This document shows, piece after piece, positions 1 through 8,022 of a DNA stretch of 64,000 bases; positions within the stretch are counted from its first letter, which is position 1; every line of letters begins with the position of its first letter. The notes under the pieces were generated by a model that was not told where the DNA came from, made no database searches, and saw nothing but the letters and a program-made list of their open reading frames with translations. Source of the stretch: Adiantum capillus-veneris (lineage: Eukaryota > Streptophyta > Polypodiopsida > Polypodiales > Pteridaceae); assembly GCA_014529385.2 (NCBI GenBank), contig CM043969.1, positions 24,498,946-24,562,945 on the forward strand, written 5' to 3'. The position numbers and the translations under genes were made by a program.

Positions 1-46
1 AACGAGCAGGGAAGGCATGAGCTGGTGTACATAGAAAAGAGGTAAG

Positions 47-49
<3 letters not shown>

Positions 50-96
<47 letters not shown>

Positions 97-97
97 G
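50..97. repeat. (GA)n microsatellite upstream of the protease-like gene
   Basis: Nearly pure GA dinucleotide repeat, interrupted once by GGGA, about 120 bp before the start codon of the following gene. GA/CT tracts are common in plant 5' UTRs and core promoters, so it may lie in the leader or promoter. No TATA box is visible in the short upstream sequence available. Confidence 0.9.
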
Positions 98-214
98 GCT
101 GAAGGGGGCCTAGCTGCTGATCATTATCGTCGTCATCGTCCTGTTTGCCGTCATTCCATTAAAGCTGGTTGTCAGAGGGAGAACAGCAGGCTCACGGTCA
201 GAAAGGACAGCAGC

Positions 215-1348
215 ATGGTGCAGCTACCCATCTGGATATTGATGTGGATATTGTGTAGCTGCAGTGCGGTAGTAGCCCAAGGGAAAGAGGGGGTCCAATT
301 TGGGCAGCCGCGGAGAGCGCTACTGCCAAATGCGAGGGTGATAAAGGATGAGAGGGATGAGCTGTGGTCGCACGTGGTGCGCATACGCAGCCAGAGCAAC
401 GGTGTGGGAACAGGGGTGCTGCTGAAGAAGAACTTCGTGCTGACAGCCAAGCGCGTGGTGCAGGGATTTCTAGACCCCTTCGAGTTCACATTGGAGCTGG
501 GCAATGAGACCTCGCAAGGGCTTGCTGTCTTCCTGCACCCCTCGTCGGGAGTCGACCTGGCCGTCATCAAAGTGCACCCACCATTCCTGCGCACTGGCCG
601 GATGCCGGCTCTAGCCTCCCCGAAAGGCTTCTTCTGGCCACTTGCTGCCCACGACCCCTCACCAGCCGCCTCTATCTCCCTCTTTGGCTACGGTGGCTCC
701 TCCTCCTTCTCCTCGCCCGACTACCTCACCACCAAGTCCTTTCCCCTCTCGCCATCCGCCTCCTCCCGGTTGCTTCTCTTCCGGTCGAAGTCCGCTCTCC
801 CGACCACCTCCGGTGATGCCGGTGGCCCTGCCTTCCTCTCCCACAAGCACCGCACCTCCCTGGTCGGCATCATCACGGCCAGCAAGCCACACCAGGGCGC
901 GCTCATCTCCATTGCTAAGCACAGAGATTGGGTCTTCAACTCCATGAAGTCCACTTGCAGCAGAGAAGAACAAACATTTATTCGTCTGTTGGTGGGAACT
1001 GACCCCGACATCCTCATCTATTACCATTGCAAAGTCGAGCGTGCGGAGAGGTTGGGCATCCACCTTACCTCCAAGCCGGCCCCTTGCTACAACCCCGGCT
1101 GGAAATCTATCCGCATCACATCTGCCCGGACCGGTAAGGTTCTAGGGAAGGTTCACACGCAGGGCAAACGAGACAAGGACTCTGTCGTCCTAACCCCCAA
1201 GAAGTTCAAGTCCACCCCCCATTTCTACCTTGAGCTTTGGAAGCCTAAGCCTCTTCATGGCTCCCACACTATGGTTGCCAAGTATGGGCCCTTCAATGTC
1301 TCTGACTACATTGATGGTGGCCTTCATTTTGAGTGGTGTCAAAGCTAA
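215..1348 (+). CDS. Secreted trypsin-like (peptidase S1 fold) protein lacking two catalytic residues
   Basis: Intronless 377-codon frame ending in TAA. Residues 1-22 form a hydrophobic signal peptide ending near VVAQG, so the product should enter the secretory pathway. Residues about 50-245 read as an S1 trypsin-fold domain: GTGVLL (65-70), VLTAKRVV (75-82, where active enzymes have TAAH), VDLAVIKV (113-120), an FGYGG loop (157-161), GDAGGP (200-205, normally GDSGGP), LVGII (216-220) and a terminal DWV helix start (238-240). The catalytic His is therefore Arg80 and the catalytic Ser is Ala202; only Asp114 remains. By analogy with known S1 pseudoproteases it should bind or scaffold rather than cut; that is inference. 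Residues 250-377 are a C-terminal extension I do not recognise. Possible N-glycosylation sites are N97 and N361. The ATG at 215 is chosen because the signal peptide follows directly. The frame is intact, arguing against a pseudogene. Confidence 0.8.
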   Translation: MVQLPIWILMWILCSCSAVVAQGKEGVQFGQPRRALLPNARVIKDERDELWSHVVRIRSQSNGVGTGVLLKKNFVLTAKRVVQGFLDPFEFTLELGNETSQGLAVFLHPSSGVDLAVIKVHPPFLRTGRMPALASPKGFFWPLAAHDPSPAASISLFGYGGSSSFSSPDYLTTKSFPLSPSASSRLLLFRSKSALPTTSGDAGGPAFLSHKHRTSLVGIITASKPHQGALISIAKHRDWVFNSMKSTCSREEQTFIRLLVGTDPDILIYYHCKVERAERLGIHLTSKPAPCYNPGWKSIRITSARTGKVLGKVHTQGKRDKDSVVLTPKKFKSTPHFYLELWKPKPLHGSHTMVAKYGPFNVSDYIDGGLHFEWCQS

Positions 1349-1448
1349 GAGCTCACATTTACTACATTATTGTTCACATCAGATGATATACTTATACCTG
1401 CACCTCCTTCCTCCTTATGGCCAACCTATTAAACCAATTTGGACGGCT

Positions 1449-1454
1449 AATAAA
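1449..1454 (+). terminator. Poly(A) signal AATAAA
   Basis: AATAAA about 100 nt after the stop codon of the protease-like gene, in AT-rich sequence. The position fits a plant near-upstream element. The sequence match is exact; its use is inferred. Confidence 0.5.
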
Positions 1455-2329
1455 CAGTCTTCATTCAAGTATTTTGTCAGTTGAATATGCTCTCAAAATT
1501 GCTCTAAGTGAACTTCTATCTTAACCAATAGATCATTTTGAAGATACCATAGCTTGGTATGTGGGCAAGGGCTAATTTGTAATTGTTTGCATTAACAAAT
1601 AATTATTTTCTCAAGCAACTACCTTACTAGCAGATGCATTATGTAAAACTGGTTTGTTGCAAAATTTATCATTGAGTTAACTTATATGTTGTTAAAGTTG
1701 TCCATCTCATGTGAGCGTGCCCAGCTGGATTAAGTTAGTCATTTTTAATATCGACATAATTTATTTGGCTTGGGTTGCACAACTTTGTATGGGAAGTATA
1801 CTTAGAGAGGTCACGTACAAAAAATATACCTATTTCAATAGGTTATTTAAAGTTCTTAGAACTTATAGAAATATATATACACAAGATACTATTTTTTCAA
1901 ATTTTAAAAAGAACTTACTCATTTCAAAAGAAAAAGGCACATTATATTACTAGGAGGTATGCTTGTCCCTATCTAAATCCTCCAATAATCATGCTTCATA
2001 GTAAACCAGTGTAACAAATCAATGTGGGTTGTTTTCAGTGGATGCAAAGCAAAGCAAACCCAGACAAATTCATAGATAAGGGGTTTTGATCCAAGCAATG
2101 AACCTGTCCAAGAAGAGATCCAAGATCCTCTCTTTAAGTCCATGTAGATGCTCATGTGTAAGCAAGTGATCTGATTGTGGAGGTCAAGTGGTAAGTGTCT
2201 GTCCACCCAAGATGGTGGTGTCCTCTCTAGGAATGTCGGAATCCCATATGCGATGAGTAGCAAACCACAAGTCACCAAGGATCGTACACCCGTAGATGAT
2301 CAAGTCGATATCGAAACTACCGTGTACTG
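1455..2329. other. AT-rich intergenic DNA, no gene recognised
   Basis: AT-rich sequence without a coding frame I can support. A short frame near 1608-1675 reads LLADALCKTG, faintly like a retroelement RNase H end, but it is too short to call. Confidence 0.5.
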
Positions 2330-2690
2330 CAGCAGTCACTGAGAGACCGCATGGACCACCACCGGATGGTGTCTTGACAGGAGGTAACTTCATCCTCTAT
2401 GAAAAGCACAAGCCAAGAGGTTGCTGCCCACCCAAAAACGTAACTGTGAGGTGATGAAAACGCTGCTGTCCAGCGATTTTCAGCGTGTTCGTATGCTCCC
2501 GGCATGATCTGGAGCGGTGCAAGGGGTTTGGGGAATCAATGTCACAACCCTTGGTGGGCTGGAAACAGAGAAAACAGCAGTGTATAATGGCTGAAAACTG
2601 AAGGAAACGAAGAGGATTGTTGCTGGCAAAGCACCGCATGCCAAGCTGGGTAAATGTAGGCATGATCCATGATGGGTGTGGCTAGCGCTC
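2330..2690 (-). mobile_element. Copia-type leader relic
   Basis: This stretch resembles 20455-20710, the untranslated leader between PBS and gag of the minus-strand copia element further right. Shared landmarks in the same order are a 'gaatggtgtcctgac'-like block, 'gaaaacgctgctgt', 'ttcagcgtg' and 'gaaaacagagaaaa'. No LTR or gag is joined to it here, so it is a fragment. Confidence 0.45.
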
Positions 2691-2869
2691 CCCCTCTTCT
2701 GCAAAACGCTGCCTTGCTGTCCTGAAAATGCAGATCTGGCTGAAAACACAGGTGGTAGAGGAGGGTTTCCCGGCGAGGGAACGGGTCCCAGACTGTCATG
2801 TGCACATCTAACCCTATGTGTACGTGGACAAGCTACTTCAGGACATGGGTTCAGTTCAGTCAGTCCAGT

Positions 2870-2938
2870 TAGCTTAGGAAATGATCTGACACTTATGTGA
2901 GTCAGATCACATTAAGTGTCAGATCACTTCCTAAGCTA
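2870..2938. repeat. Long near-perfect inverted repeat (hairpin)
   Basis: Arms 2870-2899 and 2908-2938 are reverse complements over about 30 bp with one mismatch and a 1-nt bulge, around an 8-nt loop. The arms begin TAGCTTAGGAA and the right one ends TTCCTAAGCTA. It lies just before the LTR of the next element. It could be a small foldback element or two LTR ends meeting head to head, since TGTCAGATCA occurs at both 2917 (plus) and 2891 (minus). Confidence 0.8.
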
Positions 2939-3644
2939 ACTAAACTCCCTAGCGTTTTGGCATAAGATAGCAGATCAGCCCTAGCGTTAGCAAATTTCCA
3001 CCAAGACAGTTTTCAGCCCTAGCGTTTTTGCATCAGCATAGCGTTTGCAGATTTACCACGACGGAACACCAAGAAGCATCAGCGTTTTCAGTTTTCAGCA
3101 GTCAGAGATTGTAGAAGAAGTCCCAAACCTCGCAGATCTCACCTTCCCGTAGCAGATCCTCGCCGCATGGTCAGATCCAGCGTAGTTTGCAGTTTCAGCC
3201 CAGAAAATGCAGATTTCAGCATCTGCGTTTTCAGCGCGTCGTAGTCGCATCATCGCGTCATCGACATAGAGCCAGAATTCAGCAGATAAAGATTTGCAGA
3301 TTTCAGCCAGCAACGTTTTCAGATTTCAGCCCGTTTCATCGTCGTCGACATCGTCGGCAAGTCCAAGCATTGTAGAGATTTGTGCAATCAATAGTAGACT
3401 GCTCTCGCCATAGAGAGTGGGGCCTTCAGAAGAGGGTCTGATAACTTCTCTGGTATCGTATTCTTCTCTCTCTATCTCTTTGTCTCAGCACCTTCATTCA
3501 CAGTGTTCGCCACTTTGTTTGTGTCCATTGCACTCTCTCACTAAAGGAACGGAAGGCTCTCCTTTCCCCGTAAAAGGAACCTTGAGCACAGTTCGGAGCA
3601 CTCATCTTGAGCAAAGTTCAACAGTCACTTCCGCTGCACCTTAC
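2917..3644 (+). repeat. 5' LTR of gypsy A (probable)
   Basis: A TG...CA segment ending CTTACA immediately before a primer-binding site. It holds a CT-rich R/U5-like part (about 3455-3560) and an array of degenerate AGCGTTTTCAG / TTTCAGCCC motifs (2950-3360). The right end is fixed by the PBS. The left end (TGTCAGATC) is a guess because no partner LTR is visible. Confidence 0.55.
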
Positions 3645-3645
3645 A

Positions 3646-3657
3646 TTGGTATCAGAG
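3646..3657 (+). other. Primer-binding site of gypsy A (tRNA-iMet)
   Basis: TGGTATCAGAGC, the standard plant LTR-retrotransposon site complementary to the 3' end of initiator-methionine tRNA, 1 nt after the LTR end. It sets the element on the plus strand. Confidence 0.85.
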
Positions 3658-4018
3658 CTTTGGCAGTGCTCTGTATCACTCAAGGAAAGAACCACATAAT
3701 ATTTTTTTGCTTGTTGAGGTTGTACGTAACCCAAGTCCTCTTGGGCGTGTCGATTCCTAATCGTGTTTTTGAAGAGTGATAGGAATCCCAAGAAAGAAGG
3801 GCTTGTCCAACCTTGGTGTGAGCGCAAGGCCGCCAAGGGGTGCGCCGCGGAAAAGAGAAGCTTGGGTAAGAGAAGATCTCTCTAACACAGATTGCAAGCT
3901 AAAGAAGAACCTCAAGAACCTCAAGACTCCAGAACCTCAAGACCCCCAAGAACCCAAGAACCCAAGACCCACAAGAACCCAAGTTCCTCGTGAACTTAAG
4001 AACCAAATATCTTAGTGT

Positions 4019-5140
4019 ATGGTCATCACCCGAAGCAGAATGGATACTTTGCATGAAGGTGATGAGTATGAAGAAGGGGACGAAGAATTTTCCCCACCAA
4101 GAGGTTTTTTTGACCCTCTCCCTTCCCCATCTACGCCATGGTTTGCACCGAATCCTATGGAGGCTTTGGTCAAGTCAATGATGGATATGATGGCACAACA
4201 ACAAGAAGTGAATCGCTTTGCGATGGCACAAATAGAAAGACAAGCAGAACGACAGGAAGACATGGAGCTTGAACGCCAAACACAAACAAGACACCTTGGA
4301 GCGTGAGCGTGAGCAAGTGCGCTTGGCAGCCGAAGAAAGACAGGCAGAGCGTGAGACACAGAGAGAACTACGCATACAAGAATTGGTTTGACAGGTTCTC
4401 ACCTCGAAGTCCGAGCCAGCCAAAGATGTTGGTGGTTCATCAAGTGGCTCACGCCGAGATTCGGACTCCAACAATCCCATCACAGAGAAGATCACGTTCA
4501 GTAAGTATGTTGGTAAGATGGATGCTAGTGTTATTCATTCTTGGTTGTATAATTTAATGCTTATTTTGCGACAACTAAGAAGACAGGGAGTAGCAAGGTT
4601 TTGACGGCAGCTATGTACCTTGCCGGTGATGCCATGAATTGGTACCACGCATGGCAAGAGGCACAATTGGTCGCACACCTAGAGGAAGCCGAGGATGGCG
4701 TGCCCCTTTCCTTCAATCGGGCCGACTTCCAAGACAAGCTCACGGTGCGGTTTATGCCACCACAGTACCTAGCGCGGTTGAAAGAGGATTGGCGCAATCT
4801 TAAGCAGAATGGTATGCCAGTCATGTCTTTTTCTAATTGTGTTTTACACTCGGCACCCAATTACGCAAATCGGATGATGAGCGCAAAGAGGCCTTCCTTT
4901 TTGGGTTGGAGAAATATATCAAGTTTGATGTAGAAGTCTTCGACCCCTGGATCTGAACAAGGCGGTGGCAATTGCTCTCTCCCAAGAGATGAGGCACAAC
5001 AAAGGAAACCCTAAGGAAAACAAGACTTCCACAAGTACTTCTCAGACTTCTCAGAACCCTCAGAACGGTAAGAACGGTAACTCTTCTAACCAATCTTCCA
5101 ATAGTCTCTCATTAAAAGAACTCTCCAAATGAACCTAAGG
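4019..5140 (+). pseudogene. Gypsy A gag (broken)
   Basis: Gag of a Ty3/gypsy retrotransposon, the structural protein of the virus-like particle. The first frame (4019-4306) starts MVITRSRMDTL and carries a Gln/Glu/Arg-rich coiled-coil-like run. A shifted frame (4601-4933) contains the retrotransposon-gag core: GDAMNWYHAWQEAQ, then ADFQDKLTVRFMPPQY and ARLKEDWRNLKQNGMP. Several frameshifts separate the parts. The leader at 3776-4015 is low-complexity, with repeated CAAGAACC units. The protein cannot be made as one piece. Confidence 0.75.
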
Positions 5141-5149
5141 GTAAAGCTA

Positions 5150-5330
5150 ACACAATTGCTAAACCTAAGCTCACTCCAAATGAAAAGGCAGAACAAGGAA
5201 TTTTAGGAGGATACATCACGTCGGAAGAGCAAAGCATTTATTCTAAGAAAGGTCACTGTTTTTATTGTCATATTAAGGGTCACATAAAAAGAACATGTCC
5301 TAAGCTTGAATCTAAAGAAACTAAAGAACC
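5150..5330 (+). pseudogene. Gypsy A zinc knuckle region
   Basis: Frame with KLTPNEKAEQG followed by CFYCHIKGHIKRTC, a CCHC zinc knuckle (C-x2-C-x4-H-x4-C) that binds the element's RNA in gag. It belongs to the C-terminal end of gag and is separated from the gag core by frame breaks. Confidence 0.75.
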
Positions 5331-5451
5331 CACAGAATCCACAGAACCCACTTCCTCTGTCAATGCAATAAATGAGAACACGAGTGTGACCCAAGTCTCT
5401 CATGATCCTCCCATTGATGAGTCTCTCATTAAGTGTTATGGTCATGTGAAT

Positions 5452-5988
5452 GGTTAACGTTTTGTCATATTGTTTGATCCAGGTAGTATACATGATGTGA
5501 TTAGTGACTCTCTTGTCGAAAGAGCCCGCTTGGAGGTTAGCAAGACATCTCCTTTCGAGGTGTCTGGCTTCGCTCCCAGTATGGACTCTTTCATCACGCA
5601 AGAGTGCCTTGATGTTTTGTTCATTGTTCAACAAGCGTCCTTCCGCAGGAAATTTGTAGTCTCTCCTCTCTCAGGACGTGATATGCTTTTAGGCATTCGA
5701 TGGTTTCGTGAGCATAACCCTCTCATTGATTGGGCAGCTAGTATGTTCACTTTCAATGCTAAAAATAACTCTCCCATTGTCATTCGTGGGGAGCAGGTTG
5801 TTCCTTCTTCATCTCTCATTTCTAATGTGCAGGCGAAGATTGAAAGGATTCAGGAGAAGGAGACTCTCTCAGTCTCGTTTTCTCCAAAGCATGACACGCA
5901 TGATTTGGATGATAATGACAAGCATGATGATGAGCATGATGATTTGCATGATCAAGATGTGATTACTCACAAGCATGATGATTTGTAG
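5452..5988 (+). pseudogene. Gypsy A aspartic protease
   Basis: Retroviral-type aspartic protease that processes the polyprotein. The active-site region reads FDPGSIHDVIS, where most relatives have D-T/S-G, so the catalytic triplet is changed to DPG. The downstream flap and core FVVSPLSGRDMLLGIRWFREHNPLIDW match the family's GxDxILGxxWL...IDW block. After it comes an unusual His/Asp-rich tail (about 5880-5985) made of KHDD, EHDD and LHDQD units. Its stop is at 5986. No RT follows. Confidence 0.7.
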
Positions 5989-6882
5989 GAAAAAGATGTG
6001 ATTGTTCACAAGGATGATGGTTTAGTTGATGCTTTTTCTAGCGAAGCTAACCTCATTGCAGATTCGATCAATCACGAAGAACCGATCTTGGCTCTCGAGT
6101 CGAGGTCCAAAGAACCCCCATAGGAAGTATTATGTGTTCGAATGATTAGTCAACACGCATTGTTCAAGTGTTTCATTTGTGATGCTTTTCTGTATTTTAG
6201 TCACCGTCCTTATGTGATCCCTTTTCCTAGGCATGACATATTGTACGATGAACACGATTCACTCATGAATGAGCACGGATGTATGCGGATGATTCTGAAA
6301 AGATTACATGTTTGCACCCAAGGAATTCACATTCCATGTCTCTTCCTTGGCATGACACAGTATTCGAAAGAGCACAAGAAGGATTGAGCATCAAGCATCG
6401 GCATTTCCATTGTGATTTGCCACAGTTGATTAATTTAGATCAGAAAGTCAAGATTCGACCCCATTGTTTGCGTGTGTTTGATGAACGGTTTGGCACTCCG
6501 TCTCTATGTTTATCTACATTGCATGCACAGTCTTTTAAGAAGACTAGAATTTTTCCCATCACTTTACATGGAATGGGTATGTTCATGTTTTTGTGTTGGA
6601 AGTGGTTTCAGGAATTTTCATCCTCGGAGATTCTTGAAGAAGCTAGACGCATGACTATAGACGAAGTTGAAGTATTGAAGGAGCCACAGATGACTTTGTG
6701 TGGCTTTCGGCGCGGCCCAAAGAAGCAAGCGTTGCAGACTTTTATGAAGTCCAAGTATCGCATGACCCGCACATCAGAGTGGGCCGGCGAAGAGTCCTTC
6801 CCAGGATTCCAGACGCTGTTGGCGATCTCCCTCCACACCATACAGTTCGGTACGAGTACCTCACTTTGAAAAGGAGGGGATC
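5989..6882 (+). mobile_element. Gypsy A post-protease relic
   Basis: Continuation of gypsy A with broken frames. The His/Asp-rich theme continues (HDILYDEHDSL near 6240). A 196-codon frame (6279-6869) is open but contains no RT motif I recognise. The element is cut at about 6882, where LINE sequence begins. Confidence 0.4.
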
Positions 6883-8022
6883 TGAGGTCCCACTGCCTCG
6901 AAGAAAGCACCAGTCACTCTGTCGCCCACCTGTGTCCATTGAGATGCCCGTCGATGGAAGGCAAACTCATGTCGCCGCTCCTCTGTGCTAATAAGCTCCT
7001 GGCGAGCCTGCTGTAGCTGCTTCTCCAACCAAGGACTGTCTGGATGCTGGTCCTGCATCTCTGCAGCAAAGCAATGCCTCGTCTGAGACTCTCCTTCTCC
7101 TCTCTCGCTGCAGCTAGGCGAGCCAAAGACTCCTGGAGAAAGAAACGACTAATCTGAGCTAGTCCTGAGGCCACTCTAGGAAAATCCTGTATGTCCAAGC
7201 TTTCTGTCCATGGAGCCTCTACTCGCTCTCTGAGTGCAGAGTCCAGCAAGACCCTCTCTGGGATGCGAAGCATCGTGCTCCCCCTCCTCTGCCTGTCTGC
7301 CACCACTGTGAGGATCACTTGTGCATGGTCCGAGAAGGAAGTCCCTACCATAATGCCAATTGTCCCACCCAAGTCACTGAAATGGTCACTAGTGTAGAAG
7401 CAATCTATCCTCGATAGATTCACTCCTCCCACTCTGCGGTCTGAACGAGAGAAGGCCAGGCTGTCTGGGGGCCTCACAAAACTAGAATGCTGCCACACAT
7501 CCGAGACCCTTAGAGTCATACAAAACCTCTCCCAAGCTGCCAGCTCAACTCCATGCACAGTAGCATGGCTACCACCAATCTTATCAGAAGGGTCCTCCAA
7601 CATGTTGAAGTCCCCCCTTATGCACCAGTGTTCTGCCTGCGGTAGAGACTCAACTATCTGTGACTAAAACTCTGCTCGTGCACTCGCCACATTGGGCGCA
7701 TAGATGTTCAGGAAGCTCACAAGGCAACCTTGAACCTGCATACTAATCCACTGAGCCTTGCCTGGCACAATAATCCCTCTGCCCACTACCCCACCCTGGA
7801 TGCCTCCAGGTCCAAAAGCAGCTACCAAAAAGTATCATATCGTCCACGGAAGAGCTGACCACAACGTCTAATGCGACTCTCACACAGATGGTGCTCCTGA
7901 AGCATAAGGAGATCAATCTCTCCTCCCACAAGGCAGCGTCGAAGCTCCTGACGCAGTCGGCTCCGCTGATGTTGAAACTGGGGCCCACCAAGTCCTTGCA
8001 CGTTCCATGAGACGATCCTCAT
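6883..8022 (-). pseudogene. LINE A ORF2 fragment: endonuclease domain
   Basis: Apurinic-like endonuclease that nicks target DNA. Start MRIVSWNVQGLGG (Asn of motif 1), then LLMLQEHH (catalytic Glu), GGDFNMLED (partly damaged upstream), RIDCFYTSDHFSDLGG and SFSDHAQVIL (SDH motif kept). The frame is shifted at about 7820 and again near 7610. The piece ends at GDRVTGAFFEAVGP, well before the RT. Its start overlaps the ORF1 stop as ATGA. Confidence 0.85.

Noticed and set aside
642-947. Proline-rich and glycine-rich frames overlapping the protease-like gene
   Set aside because: Shadows of the real frame caused by C-rich codons; the plus frame from 215 has the signal peptide and S1 motifs.
1608-1680. 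LLADALCKTGLL frame as a retroelement RNase H end
   Set aside because: About 20 residues only, with no supporting motif upstream; too short to call.
3645-3660. tRNA-like sequence
   Set aside because: Only the 12-base complement of a tRNA 3' end is present (primer-binding site); no cloverleaf.
7191-7397. Plus-strand frames opposite LINE ORF2 (also at 14062, 15127, 16525, 34426, 36142 and 57132)
   Set aside because: They recur at the same place in each LINE because they are antisense shadows of the conserved ORF2.
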